Shown: positions 45,163 through 54,545, counted from the stretch's first letter. The stretch: 64,000 nucleotides of DNA from Scopulibacillus daqui (GCF_016908855.1 NZ_JAFBER010000013.1:17986-81985), one strand, 5' to 3'. Numbers and translations are program-made. The notes: generated from the sequence alone by a model not told the origin.

Positions 45163-45178
45163 TCAATGGTTCATAGAT

Positions 45179-45208
45179 GCCGATTCTCTATTATTTTAGG
45201 GAATCGGC
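45179..45208. repeat. Repeat hairpin GCCGATTC, copy 1
   Basis: GCCGATTC and GAATCGGC flank a TCTATTATTTTAG loop. A nearly identical hairpin, including its loop, occurs at 53009-53046. Here it lacks a T tract. Confidence 0.5.
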
Positions 45209-45335
45209 TTGTGCTGTTCTTATAAGGGCGATAATGCTTACTAACTTTGTAATATGATATACATATCCTTAGTTCAACTAAAGCGGGTAAAATGGTAAGA
45301 TGAATAATATAAAACGTTTAAAGGTGAATCATGAT

Positions 45336-46208
45336 ATGGGCACAATCAAAAAACATAAGCTCAATAAACTAAAAATGATCTTGCGTGGATTACTAGTCAT
45401 TATCGGGGGATTTATCGCAGCGTATGGACTAGAAACCGTATTAATTCCCAACAATGTATCCGATGGGGGAGTGACAGGCCTTAGTATCGTCTGCTCAGAA
45501 CTGCTTGGATTACCGTTAGGCGTTCTAATTGCAGTGATAAACATCCCTTTTATCTGGTTAGGTTATCAACAAATTGGTAAAAGCTTTGCGATTTATTCAA
45601 TTATCGGAATCATTTCATTAGCGGTTGGTACAAGCCTCATGCATCATACCACAGCGATTATTAAAGGGGATACTTTATTAGTTACCGTTGTTGGCGGCAT
45701 TATCCTTGGCTTCGGAATGGGATTGGCATTGCGAAATGGCGGAGCATTAGATGGAATTGATATGCTGGCCGTACTGCTTTCTCGAAAATTACCGTTTGGG
45801 ACAAGTGATCTCATTCTTTTCTTGAACGCGTTCATATTTATTTTTGTTTCAACCGTATTTGGACTAGAAGGCGCAATTCTTTCTGCAATTGCTTACTTTA
45901 TTGCTTCTAAAGTGATTCACATCGTTGAAGTCGGATTAAGCGGCTCTAAAACTTTTAAAATTATCACAACCCAACCGCAATTAATGGTTGAGACCATACG
46001 TGATCGCTTAGGTCGAAGTGCAACGTACAAAGAGGCTTACGGCGGCTATTCCAATGAAAAATTTACGGAAATTACATGCGTCATTAACCGCTTAGAAGAG
46101 AGCAAAATGAAAGAGATCATTAATGAAATTGACGAGACGGCTTTTGTTACGGTATATGACGTAGACGAAGTTAAAGGCGGCAATTTCAGAAAGAATAATA
46201 TTCATTAA
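45336..46208 (+). CDS. YitT-family membrane protein (DUF161/DUF2179)
   Basis: A 290-residue protein. The first 200 residues contain five or six membrane segments with the family blocks LIPNNVSDGGVTGLSIV and LALRNGGALDGIDMLAVLL; the remainder is a cytosolic DUF2179 domain (SKTFKIITTQPQLMVETI to FVTVYDVDEVKGG). Function is unknown in this family. The ATG at 45336 has AAAGGTG nine bases upstream; 45300 is an alternative with poorer context. Confidence 0.87.
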   Translation: MGTIKKHKLNKLKMILRGLLVIIGGFIAAYGLETVLIPNNVSDGGVTGLSIVCSELLGLPLGVLIAVINIPFIWLGYQQIGKSFAIYSIIGIISLAVGTSLMHHTTAIIKGDTLLVTVVGGIILGFGMGLALRNGGALDGIDMLAVLLSRKLPFGTSDLILFLNAFIFIFVSTVFGLEGAILSAIAYFIASKVIHIVEVGLSGSKTFKIITTQPQLMVETIRDRLGRSATYKEAYGGYSNEKFTEITCVINRLEESKMKEIINEIDETAFVTVYDVDEVKGGNFRKNNIH

Positions 46209-46253
46209 AGAAAATCCGGTCATACTTTATTGCATCAACCACTGAAGGTGACT

Positions 46254-46296
46254 AAAAGGTCTGATAGAACTTTAATTTTCTATTAGACCTTTTTTA
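46254..46296 (+). terminator. Terminator after the YitT gene
   Basis: AAAAGGTCTGATAGAA pairs with TTCTATTAGACCTTTT (one mismatch) around TTTAATT and is followed by TTTAG. It stands 45 bases after the stop. Confidence 0.75.
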
Positions 46297-46455
46297 GTGT
46301 GACGAGTGCATGGTGGTTTTTAAATTTAAGCTTGACTTAAGTCTCATTGATATAGTGAAATACTGAGCGAATATGACAAGAAATTTAGGGCAGTATAGAT
46401 AAGAGAGATCATTCTCCCAATTTATTTGATAAAAAACACTTGACTTTGGGTTCTG

Positions 46456-46478
46456 GTTGTAACTATAATGGTTACAAC
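46456..46478. promoter_or_regulatory. Rrf2-type operator overlapping a promoter, copy 1
   Basis: GTTGTAAC-7-GTTACAAC is a perfect inverted repeat. Its spacer contains TATAAT, the probable -10 box of the Rrf2 gene, whose AAGGAGG follows at once. An identical repeat with the same spacing is at 46950-46972. Confidence 0.85.
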
Positions 46479-46494
46479 TAAGGAGGGTGTCCTG

Positions 46495-46935
46495 ATGAAA
46501 ATTAGTAGCCGCTTCACCGTGGCTGTTCATATTTTATCTTTGCTGTCTATCGACGGTAATTCCAGCTGCACTTCAGAATGGATTGCTGGAAGTGTTAATA
46601 CGAATCCGGTGATTATCCGCAGAGTGATAGGGAAGTTGAAAAAGGCTGGTTTAGTCAATGTTCGGCCTGGAACAGGTGGCGCATATCTTCTTAAAGACTT
46701 GGACGAAATCACTTTGCTGGATGTGTACAAAGCGGTAGAAGTTGTAGAGGAAGGGCAGCTGTTCCAAATCCACGACCAGCCAAATCCGGAATGTCCAGTC
46801 GGGCGCAATATCGAATCTGTTCTTCAAGTGGTTTTAGAGCGTGCCCAGTCAGCTATGGAACAAGTATTAGCCGAGATAACAATGAAACATTTGGTTTCTG
46901 ATATCAATAAGAAGAACAAGGACTCAAAAAACTAA
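46495..46935 (+). CDS. Rrf2-family transcriptional regulator (YwnA-like)
   Basis: A 146-residue Rrf2 protein. The winged-helix part opens MKISSRFTVAVHILSLLSID and contains NPVIIRRVIGKLKKAGLVNV and RPGTGGAYL. Two Cys occur (SSCTSEW and PECPVGRN), but the three-Cys Fe-S pattern of IscR is absent, so it may sense thiol or electrophile stress as YwnA/YwnF-type members are thought to. AAGGAGG lies eight bases before the ATG at 46495. It probably binds the two GTTGTAAC repeats, repressing itself and the next gene. Confidence 0.9.
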   Translation: MKISSRFTVAVHILSLLSIDGNSSCTSEWIAGSVNTNPVIIRRVIGKLKKAGLVNVRPGTGGAYLLKDLDEITLLDVYKAVEVVEEGQLFQIHDQPNPECPVGRNIESVLQVVLERAQSAMEQVLAEITMKHLVSDINKKNKDSKN

Positions 46936-46949
46936 TTTTTTTTCGATAT

Positions 46950-46972
46950 GTTGTAACTGTTTTGGTTACAAC
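46950..46972. promoter_or_regulatory. Rrf2-type operator, copy 2
   Basis: GTTGTAAC-7-GTTACAAC, the same arms and spacing as at 46456-46478, lies between the regulator stop and the oxidoreductase start. It shows that the oxidoreductase has its own regulated promoter. Confidence 0.85.
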
Positions 46973-47034
46973 AAATAGATTGAACATCAGTTATACCCTC
47001 CTTTGATTTTAAAAAAGAAAGGTTGTTGCAGAAA

Positions 47035-47670
47035 ATGAAAATTGCATTGGTAGGTGCCACAGGAACGATTGGACAACGTATTTTGCAAGAAGCATTACGG
47101 CGCGGGCATCAAGTGACAGCGGTCGTTCGTGATCCTTCCCGTGTGACAGACCAGCACGATAATTTGCGCGTTGCAGCGGGGGACATTTTCAGTGAAGAAA
47201 GCATGGCTCAAGCTGCGGCTGGACATGATGTTGTGATCAGTGCGTATGGACCGGCAGCTGGTGCAGAAGAAACGCTGACAGAAGCAACTCGTTCCTTGGT
47301 TAATGGCGTTAAGCAGTCGGGGGTTCGCCGGTTATTGGCCGTAGGAGGAGCCGGAAGCTTAGAAGTAGCGCCGGGAGTCAAACTTGCAGATACTCCTGAA
47401 TTCCCTGACTTTGTAAAGCCAATCGCCTTAGCCCATGAGAAAGCGCTGGAGATTTACCGGCATGAAGACGACCTCGATTGGACGAATCTCTCCCCTGCGG
47501 CGACCATTGAATCGGGAACGAGAACAGGCAAATACCGCACGGGCACTGAACAATTGGTCACAGATAAAAATGGTGAAAGTTATATTTCTGCTGAGGATTT
47601 TGCCGTTGCTATGCTTGATGAAGTCGAAAATCCTCAATTCATCCGCCAAAGATTTACAGCGGCATATTAA
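47035..47670 (+). CDS. NAD(P)-dependent epimerase/reductase-like protein (YwnB-like)
   Basis: A 211-residue Rossmann protein of the NmrA/SDR-a7 type: KIALVGATGTIGQRILQEAL binds the cofactor, VTAVVRDPSRV follows, and the C-terminus has DLDWTNLSPAATIESGTRTG and SYISAEDFAVAMLDE. It is the usual partner of YwnA-type Rrf2 regulators and carries the same operator. Probably induced by stress. The ATG at 47035 is chosen because the fold begins there; the frame from 47023 adds only four residues. Confidence 0.87.
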   Translation: MKIALVGATGTIGQRILQEALRRGHQVTAVVRDPSRVTDQHDNLRVAAGDIFSEESMAQAAAGHDVVISAYGPAAGAEETLTEATRSLVNGVKQSGVRRLLAVGGAGSLEVAPGVKLADTPEFPDFVKPIALAHEKALEIYRHEDDLDWTNLSPAATIESGTRTGKYRTGTEQLVTDKNGESYISAEDFAVAMLDEVENPQFIRQRFTAAY

Positions 47671-47860
47671 TGCAAAAGAAGATCTTGATCATTTAACGGT
47701 GCAAAAAAATATCATCAGGTCATCCTGATTGATAACGGTTCGAACAAGAGTTGAAATTGAAAGTTTTCAATACTGATTCGGATTAATGATTTTTTTCTAA
47801 ACGATTCATTATAATAAAAATATGGTTCGTATAAAATAAATGATTATCGGAGGTTTGAAA

Positions 47861-48478
47861 ATGGAATTCTTATCATTAGCCAATGAACGCAGGTCTGTAA
47901 AAAAGTATGATAAAGATTATAAAATGACGAAAGAAGAAATCGAAAAAATTATAGAAACAGCGGCTTTGTCTCCGTCAGCTTGGAATCTGCAACAATGGCA
48001 TTTTCTTATTGTTACTGAGGAAGATAAGAAAGAGCAGTTGAAAAAAGACGCATGGGGTCAGCCAAAGGTTTCAGATGCCAGTGCATCAATTGTTGTCCTG
48101 GGTGATTTAAACGCTTATCAGCGAGCAGATGAAGTGGCGGATGATTGGATTGAAAAAGGTTATATGCCAGAAGAAGGGAAAGCTGGACTTGTCGATACCG
48201 TCCATCAATTTTATCAAGATGACCAAATAAAAAGAGACGAAGCCATCCGCGGCGCTTCACTTGCGGCAATGACCCTTATGCATGCAGCGAAAAATATGGG
48301 TTATGAGACATGCCCAATGATTGGCTTCGATCCTGAAGCGATTCGAAAAGATTTCAAGGTGCCGGACCATCTCATTCCTGTCATGATGATTACACTTGGC
48401 AAAGGTGAAGCAGAAACGAGAGAACGCGGCTACCGACGCGGTGCAAAAGATATCATAACTTATGAATCATTTGAATAA
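47861..48478 (+). CDS. Nitroreductase-family FMN enzyme
   Basis: A 205-residue nitroreductase: ANERRSVKKYDKDYKMTKEE at the N-terminus, LSPSAWNLQQWHFLIV (FMN-binding Ser/Asn) and AAMTLMHAAKNMGYETCPM are family blocks. Length and arrangement fit YdgI/YodC-type NAD(P)H reductases. GGAGG precedes the ATG at 47861 by seven bases. It lies 190 bases after the YwnB-like gene and could share its stress response, but no operator was seen at its promoter. Confidence 0.88.
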   Translation: MEFLSLANERRSVKKYDKDYKMTKEEIEKIIETAALSPSAWNLQQWHFLIVTEEDKKEQLKKDAWGQPKVSDASASIVVLGDLNAYQRADEVADDWIEKGYMPEEGKAGLVDTVHQFYQDDQIKRDEAIRGASLAAMTLMHAAKNMGYETCPMIGFDPEAIRKDFKVPDHLIPVMMITLGKGEAETRERGYRRGAKDIITYESFE

Positions 48479-48485
48479 AAGGCTT

Positions 48486-48519
48486 GCCCCCCTTGATTCG
48501 CACTATCAAGGGGGCTTTT
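48486..48519 (+). terminator. Terminator after the nitroreductase gene
   Basis: GCCCCCCTTGAT pairs with ATCAAGGGGGC and is followed by TTTTTAT, seven bases after the stop. From 48520 to 48879 nothing else is seen. Confidence 0.85.
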
Positions 48520-48879
48520 TATAGCCTGATTTAAGAGCGTTGCCGATTTTTAGCTCATAGACTGCAAATTTTCTCTTTCAATCGCGCCTGCTATTATTGA
48601 AAGAGGTTGTTCCTTTATTGTTTTTTCATTTCGTTGATTTGCTATGAATGTGACATGAGCAGCGGATATAAAGAGAGACAGACTAGAAGGAATTTTGCAA
48701 AGTTAATTATGTTATGATGTGCTGCTGCCTGATACAATAATGATAACAAAGCAAGGAAACGAAGAGATATAAGCGAAAAAGATCATGTTTCAAATAGCCT
48801 GTGTCATAGACATTTTAACGGGTCCGCTGTTTCTCCAAATCAATCAGGAATGTCATTAAAAAATATCAGAGGTGACATG

Positions 48880-49806
48880 ATGTCTTATCATCCAGTCGTA
48901 CATGAGCGTTTGCAATGGATTTCAGAACAACTGCCTGATCTTAGAATCAGAAAGTGGAAGGTTGATGAACAGGGATGGGATAATATTGTCATAATGATTA
49001 ACGATACATGGATTTTTCGATTCCCGCGCAACGTTCAGGTTCAAAAAAGACTTGAGTTAGAAAAACAATTATTAGATAAAATAAAAGATCCTCTCACTGA
49101 AATAAATGTTGAAGTCCCAATGTATAGGCTAATGTATGATTCTATGGGCAAGTTACCGGTCTGCAGTTTTTATAAAATGATTAAAGGAATTCCTTTAAAA
49201 TCCCATTTAATCCAAAGGCTTTCACCAATCAAACGGCATCGTATGACAGACACTCTTGGAGAAGTGCTGGCCATCATACACTCTTTTGATATAAAACAAA
49301 TTGATTTAAAAGGTCTTGAAGAGGAACATACGCAAGCATATTGGGAAGATCACTTTTCTGATATAAAACAAAAGGTATTCCCGCTGCTTGCGGAATGGGA
49401 ACAGGTCAAAGTGACCCAACTATTTGACACATTTTTAACAAAATGGCACATCGCTGACTTACCAAAAACACTTATTCATGGAGATCTCAGCCATCATCAC
49501 ATTATTTATTCCGAGGACAAACAGAGGATTAGCGGCATTATTGATTTTGGCGATGCTAAAATAGGAGATCCGGCCTATGATTTTTCCGGATTATATTGGG
49601 ATTATGGAAAGGATTTTTTGCTGCATACATTAAAAAGGTATCGTCATTGTATACCAATGCATGTCGATATATGTGATATGTATGAACGGATAGTTTCATT
49701 TTATGGTAAGCGCCCTATTTTTAACGATATCCTTTATGGAATTGAAAAGCATTTATCATCGTATTTAGAAAAAAAGTTGAACAAGCTTCGCCGATCACTG
49801 CGCTAG
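48880..49806 (+). CDS. Aminoglycoside-phosphotransferase-fold kinase
   Basis: A 308-residue APH-superfamily protein. WDNIVIMINDTWIFRFPRN is the beginning of the N-lobe; the catalytic loop is TLIHGDLSHHHIIY (HGDLxxxN-like, with H in place of N) and the metal motif is GIIDFGDAKIGDPAYDF. Such enzymes phosphorylate aminoglycosides, macrolides or metabolites such as choline; the target here is open. The ATG at 48880 has GAGGTG five bases upstream; 48877 is an alternative. Confidence 0.83.
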   Translation: MSYHPVVHERLQWISEQLPDLRIRKWKVDEQGWDNIVIMINDTWIFRFPRNVQVQKRLELEKQLLDKIKDPLTEINVEVPMYRLMYDSMGKLPVCSFYKMIKGIPLKSHLIQRLSPIKRHRMTDTLGEVLAIIHSFDIKQIDLKGLEEEHTQAYWEDHFSDIKQKVFPLLAEWEQVKVTQLFDTFLTKWHIADLPKTLIHGDLSHHHIIYSEDKQRISGIIDFGDAKIGDPAYDFSGLYWDYGKDFLLHTLKRYRHCIPMHVDICDMYERIVSFYGKRPIFNDILYGIEKHLSSYLEKKLNKLRRSLR

Positions 49807-49866
49807 GAAATTTTCTTATTTTCATTAGGACAACGCCCTAGGTGAACTATTCAAGGACTCATATAA

Positions 49867-49898
49867 AAAGGACACTGGTCATCGATCAATGTCCTTTT
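49867..49898. terminator. Terminator between the kinase and the convergent AraC remnant
   Basis: AAAAGGACA-C-TGGT and GATCA-ATGTCCTTTT form an interrupted stem with T-rich flanks on both sides, able to serve both strands. Confidence 0.6.
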
Positions 49899-49961
49899 GT
49901 CATTTTCATGGCATTAGAAAAGCCTCAATACCTTTATTCATGCCGCTGCGTTTCCTATTGA

Positions 49962-50859
49962 TCAAGCGTCAGATACTTGTTCGTGGTGCTTTTTGTAAAT
50001 GTGCGGAGTCATGCCGATCGTCTTGCGAAACGTATCAATGAAATAACTTGTGCTGTTAAAGCCGACTTGAAAAGCAACGTCGGTGACAGTGTTATCCTGT
50101 TGCTGCAATAATAGTAAACTTTGTTGAATGCGATAATCAATGACGTATTGAAGAGGTGATGTTTTTAATAGACGCTTGAAATAGCGGCAGCATTCGGAGC
50201 GACTTAATTGACCGGCACGGGCAATGTCTTCTAACTTTATTTTTTCTGCATAATGAGAATGAATCCAATGCAGCATCTGCTTCATACGTGCATCGCGAAT
50301 GTGATCAGTTTCGGCGTATTCAAGCTGTACCCCGTTTGAAATAAAATTTTTCCATAGCAGATTCAGTTCACTGCTTACGTCAATCTCATAGCAGGCGTCT
50401 TTTGCTTCAATGTATTGGTGAATGCGACGTATAGCATGCAGAATTTCTTGTGCCCATATAACGTCCGGTGTCAAGTGTAAATACGGAAGATTGGTGGCTC
50501 GGATATACGGTTCAACGAAGGTGTCATATAATTCACGTGCCAATACGAAATGGGGGGGACACGTTTAAACAAAGATACGTACAACGCGACTTATGCGCAT
50601 CTTTTGCCATATGCAAACAACCGCTGTTAATGAACAATCCCTCGCCAGAATGTACGATTTGTTTTTCTTCATTCATTTGAAAAATAGCGCTGCCTGTACA
50701 AACAAGTACAAATTGAAATTCGTCATGCCAATGCAATGGAATATAACCGCGGATATGTTCACGAATCGTCGTTTCATAACATGCGACCGGCAATATGGAT
50801 GTGCGGTGCGGGGTTTGTTCCTTTAATTGCCGATCCATCGAAAAATCCTTAATCTGCAT
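49962..50859 (-). pseudogene. AraC-family regulator broken by a frameshift in a homopolymer
   Basis: Two overlapping frames make one AraC protein of about 298 residues. The upstream part (50859 to about 50545) is the cupin sensor with LHWHDEFQFVLVCTG and a start preceded by AAGGTGA; the downstream part is the two-HTH domain with IKLEDIARAGQLSRSECCRYF and VTDVAFQVGFNSTSYFIDTF. The frame changes within a run of seven G (C on the coding strand) near 50552-50558. It could be a phase-variable tract, a real mutation or a base-calling error. Its divergent neighbour is also broken. Confidence 0.82.
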
Positions 50860-50979
50860 CGCCGCTTCACCTTAATATATTTATATTTTTTAATTCGATT
50901 TTCGTATTCATATCAATGTTTTTCTTTTATGATTAAATACGATTATAGCATTATTTTTATACTTAGAGGTGGATGCTTC

Positions 50980-51781
50980 ATGAATAGAGGAAAGGGATTT
51001 TTCTTGTGATTATCGGTGCGGCCTTTTGGGGCATTGGCGGCACCGTCTCGAAGAAGTTATTTCAGCAGTATCATGTCGACGTTAATTGGCTGGTCACCGT
51101 ACGGCTATTGATTGCAGGTTTATTATTATTAGCGGTTCACTTTTGCGGCAGACAGCGTGCGCAAATTTGGACAGTGTGGAAAAATCGAAAGGCGGCTTTC
51201 TCTTTGGTGATATTTGGCTTATTCGGTATGCTCGCAGTGCAATATACGTACATGGCTTCCATTCATTACGGAAATGCCGCAGTGGCCACGTTATTGCAAT
51301 ATTTAGCGCCGGTGATGATCATTCTTTATTTGCTTGCCCGCAGGCAAACGGTCCCGACGCGCAATGATTTCATTAGTGTCATTCTCGCTTTAGTCGGTTG
51401 TTTTTTGTTATTAACAAACGGTTCTTTCTCACAATTATCCGTACCGCCAGGGGTTATGTTTATCTTATTTTTGTGATTATTTTCGGCACGATGATAGCCT
51501 TCAGGTTTTATATTAAAAGTTTAGAAAGCTTAGCACCGAAAGAATCCAGTCTGCTCGGCAGTATTGAACCGCTGTCAGCTGTTTTAACCACTGTCTTCTG
51601 GCTAAACGAACCGTTTGGATTTTTCCAATGGCTCGGCACAGCTTGTTTGATTGGCATGATCATCTTGCTTGCGTTAAACAAATCTTCTTCAGAGAAGAAG
51701 GCAAACAAGACAGCTCGAACAAGAGGAATAACAAGATTTGAGGGCGAGCAAAAACAAAAAGACCTTTTCACAGGTTCTTAA
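50980..51781 (+). pseudogene. EamA/DMT-family exporter, frameshifted and internally deleted
   Basis: The start ATG at 50980 (GAGGTGG upstream) gives MNRGKGFFL and a stop at 51007; one base shift restores [20 protein letters not shown]. The first EamA half runs to about 51450, then the frame changes and continues with [35 protein letters not shown] and a basic tail. Segments six to eight of the usual ten are missing. So the gene has at least one frameshift plus a deletion. It is divergent from the broken AraC regulator. Confidence 0.82.
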
Positions 51782-52164
51782 ACCATTGTATAACCCATAA
51801 AAAACCAGTTAACATAATTAGCGCAAGAATGAGACTTTTCTATGTTAGATCTTATTAACGGCATATGAACGGATGGCTTAAAAAGGAACTTTAGCGGTTG
51901 CAGAAAGCAGGTGTGTTGCTTTTCCCGCACATGTTTACAGACCTAATATTTATGTCGTGCCACGCAACAAATATTTAAAAATCATTGAGAAACTTTTTAG
52001 TTAGGGGTAAAAAACATAAGTAGCTGATTTATTTTAGCAGATGTCAATCAATAGGATTGGCATCTTTTAAAATTCCCCTTTTTAACTCTATATATAGGCA
52101 AACATTGCCCTCTTATATAATTTTCTCTCTAACTCTTACCATTAAGGCAATCTAAAGTATGTGA
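51782..52164. other. Intergenic region with one terminator-like hairpin
   Basis: At 52039-52068 AGATGTCAATC pairs with GGATTGGCATCT and TTTTA follows. It is not clearly attached to a gene. No coding frame is evident. Confidence 0.4.
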
Positions 52165-52383
52165 TTAAGAATTTTTTTGGAATAATAGGTGTTTGTATTT
52201 TTTTGGCATTCTCAACCTGCTGACTCCAAAGAAAATAAAAATGAAAATTACAAAACCAAGGTATTTTGATTCAAAAAAATTTCCGATGATATAAAATGAA
52301 ACACAATAGTCAGCTATCACAAATAATAAGGCTAAGAATATCCAAATTGTACGACCGGCAATTAGTGATCTAATATTTTTCAT
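52165..52383 (-). CDS. Small membrane protein, unknown
   Basis: A 72-residue protein with two hydrophobic segments (IWIFLALLFVIADYCVSFYI and LGFVIFIFIFFGV) and a basic C-terminus (RMPKKYKHLL). An AAGGGTG-like site precedes the ATG. No family recognised. Weakly supported but coding-like. Confidence 0.5.
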   Translation of the reverse strand: MKNIRSLIAGRTIWIFLALLFVIADYCVSFYIIGNFFESKYLGFVIFIFIFFGVSRLRMPKKYKHLLFQKNS

Positions 52384-52790
52384 TTTTTACACCCTTTTTA
52401 ACAAGTTAATTTCCGATGTATGATATTGGTAGTATGTAGTCTGGAAGTTGTCCGTTATTAAAATTGTTCTTTTAATCATCTTTAGCCATCAATTTTAATT
52501 TTGATGAGATCTCATTATTGAACTTCTTTTTCAAAAATGAGTTTTAAATCAGTCGTTCCTCCAGTTGTTGAAGAGAGTGGAAGAACTGTATGTAGCTGCC
52601 GCCCATCTTTCGCATAATTTTTATAATAGTCTCGCAGCTTTTGTTCTCCTTAGGTTTGTGTTTTATTTTAATATTAACAAAATTCATATTCATACATATA
52701 AGCACCCTCCATATTATGACCATTTTAAATTAATGTGTTTAGAAGTTGAAAAAGTTGAGGTATTATATTTAGAAAAGAGGTGATATTTAC
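52384..52790. other. Intergenic region, no convincing gene
   Basis: A 72-codon plus-strand frame lies here (52565-52783) but has no ribosome binding site and unlikely composition, so it is not called. Nothing else is visible. Confidence 0.4.
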
Positions 52791-52985
52791 ATGCCTTATA
52801 AATCTTTTAGCAAAAAAACTGCTTACTTTTACTTAATCATTAGCTTTTTAGGATTTTTGTTTTTTAGGTTTTATATTAAGTCAGATATAACAATGAGCCT
52901 TTTGATTTGCGGTCCTTGTTTTATTGTAGGGGTACTGTCATTGGTTAATAAAAAAAATAAATTCAAAGGTGTAAAAAGTAGTTAG
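52791..52985 (+). CDS. Small membrane protein, unknown
   Basis: A 64-residue protein with two hydrophobic segments (AYFYLIISFLGFLFFRFYI and SLLICGPCFIVGVLSLV) and basic ends. AGAGGTG lies eight bases before the ATG and a terminator hairpin follows. No family recognised. Confidence 0.55.
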   Translation: MPYKSFSKKTAYFYLIISFLGFLFFRFYIKSDITMSLLICGPCFIVGVLSLVNKKNKFKGVKSS

Positions 52986-53008
52986 ATGAGAGGCACTTAA
53001 AATAAAGA

Positions 53009-53046
53009 CCGATTCTCAATTATTTTAGGGAATCGGCTTTTTTATT
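53009..53046 (+). terminator. Repeat hairpin GCCGATTC, copy 2 (terminator)
   Basis: CCGATTC and GAATCGG flank the loop TCAATTATTTTAG and are followed by CTTTTTTATT. It ends the preceding small gene and is nearly identical to the hairpin at 45179-45208. Confidence 0.75.
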
Positions 53047-53156
53047 CAGGGGTTCCTAAACTCCTTATTCAAGCAAAATGGTTAGATGGGTATACTTTAT
53101 GAGAATCCCTTAGCGTTTTTAGAGAACCGGTTCATTATTGAATACTAATCAGTTTA

Positions 53157-53342
53157 TTATTCGGATTTAATCGATTTCCAAGGTCTCCATTTTGCACCGA
53201 GAACGGTATTTATTATAATAGCAAGTATTGCCCCTATAATGAGCGCATATATTGGATGGCTTTTCAAAATAAACTCAGGAAAAATGAATAAGCATATAAT
53301 GGTAACCGCTAAATTGACTATGTAGCCTAGTTTTGGATGCAT
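53157..53342 (-). CDS. Small membrane protein, unknown
   Basis: A 61-residue protein with two hydrophobic segments (LGYIVNLAVTIICLFIFPEF and YALIIGAILAIIINTVL) and a basic tail. AAGGAG lies seven bases before the ATG. Stand-alone; no family recognised. Confidence 0.6.
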   Translation of the reverse strand: MHPKLGYIVNLAVTIICLFIFPEFILKSHPIYALIIGAILAIIINTVLGAKWRPWKSIKSE

Positions 53343-53579
53343 TAGTAATCTCCTTTTTAATTGATTATCTATTTGAATTTTACCATAAATTTCATTTGGA
53401 AAATAGGCTATAAAAACCTTTTTACTTTTTCCGAAGAGGTTTCTTCGATAAAGACAATGAATTTAAAGCTTTACCGATACGTCCCCAGTGGATATGTTAT
53501 GCCTTACCATTTAATTAATCGTATTTTACAACAAGTATAAGCCCTCTAAAGTTTATACTTATTAAAAAGGGGGATTAAG

Positions 53580-53957
53580 ATGATTGAAAGGATATTTTTT
53601 ATTATTTTAATTTTTATTATTTTTGCAGCGGGTATTTCCTTAATGATACATCTTTACAATAGGAAAGTGGCCGAAGAGAAAATCGATCAATATATCGCAG
53701 ATTATGGTATCCCCAAAAAAGAGATTAAATCTGTACATTTCCCTATGTTTAATTCACCGTTCGCACCTATAGGTTTTTCTAAAACTGTTTTCGTGAAAAA
53801 CGAAAAAAACAAACAAAATTATTACATTTTTCATTACGATCCTTCAAGTAAAAAAATAATATTCACAGCAGTTGTAGAAGGTAATGAAGTCGGGATTCAT
53901 GACAAATTGATAAAAAAACTAAAATATCAGCCTTCTGAAAAAGTATTGCACGAATAA
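53580..53957 (+). CDS. Membrane-anchored DUF3139-like protein
   Basis: A 125-residue protein with one N-terminal membrane segment (IFFIILIFIIFAAGISLMI) followed by an extracytoplasmic domain: EEKIDQYIADYGIPKKEIKS and YYIFHYDPSSKKIIFTAV resemble DUF3139 proteins of Bacillus. GGGGG precedes the ATG. Function unknown. Confidence 0.6.
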   Translation: MIERIFFIILIFIIFAAGISLMIHLYNRKVAEEKIDQYIADYGIPKKEIKSVHFPMFNSPFAPIGFSKTVFVKNEKNKQNYYIFHYDPSSKKIIFTAVVEGNEVGIHDKLIKKLKYQPSEKVLHE

Positions 53958-54106
53958 CTTTAAAAGAACTCATCTTTAGGGGTCCCACCGCAATTTATCA
54001 AGTTAAGCGGCATGACCCCTGTTTTATATAATATTGGCTTCATCTCACTAGGCGCTTCAAATGGAGCTTGTATATTCCATAGGCAAGCTTTTTTAAAAAT
54101 AAAAAA

Positions 54107-54127
54107 CGAACTAACATAAAGTTAGTC
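54107..54127 (-). terminator. Terminator of the XRE regulator gene
   Basis: Read on the minus strand, ACTAAC-TTTAT-GTTAGT is followed by TCGTTTTTTATTTTT, 15 bases after the stop of the next gene. Confidence 0.75.
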
Positions 54128-54140
54128 CGGCATATAGTCA

Positions 54141-54458
54141 TTAAAAATGATATAAAATCATTCCAACTAAACCATAAAGCATTCCTATAATTGCGAAAGG
54201 AAGCCATATTGGAAAGCTTTGTTTATTAGTCTCTTTTATTACAATATTTTTTTGAAAATCTTTATCTCCTTTAATCAGTTCATCTAAAGAGATACGGTAT
54301 AAATCACTTAAGCGGATTAAATTATCTAAATCTGGATAGCAATTTCCATTTTCCCATTTTGAAACAGATTGCCTTGAAATATTTAGAATTTGAGCAACAT
54401 CTTCTTGTGAAAGGTTATGTTCCTCTCTTTTTTTCTTTAGATTATGAGATAAGTTCAT
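54141..54458 (-). CDS. XRE-family regulator with C-terminal membrane segment
   Basis: A 105-residue protein. Residues 5-60 are a Cro/CI helix-turn-helix (REEHNLSQEDVAQILNISRQ and SVSKWENGNCYPDLDNL), followed by LSDLYRISLDELIKGD. The last 25 residues are hydrophobic (PIWLPFAIIGMLYGLVGMIL), a membrane anchor seen in many Firmicute small regulators. A palindrome with arms CGCAACT/AGTTGCG lies about 90 bases upstream. Target genes unknown. Confidence 0.85.
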   Translation of the reverse strand: MNLSHNLKKKREEHNLSQEDVAQILNISRQSVSKWENGNCYPDLDNLIRLSDLYRISLDELIKGDKDFQKNIVIKETNKQSFPIWLPFAIIGMLYGLVGMILYHF

Positions 54459-54545
54459 AAAGTCGGTTCACCTGCCCTATATGATCGTATGCTTTAAATA
54501 TAAACGACAATCGTTAAATTAACTAGCAGACACCTGTTTCTTTTA

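Noticed and set aside
52565..52783. A 72-codon plus-strand frame
   Set aside because: No ribosome binding site, odd composition rich in His/Tyr, and it is followed at once by a better small gene.
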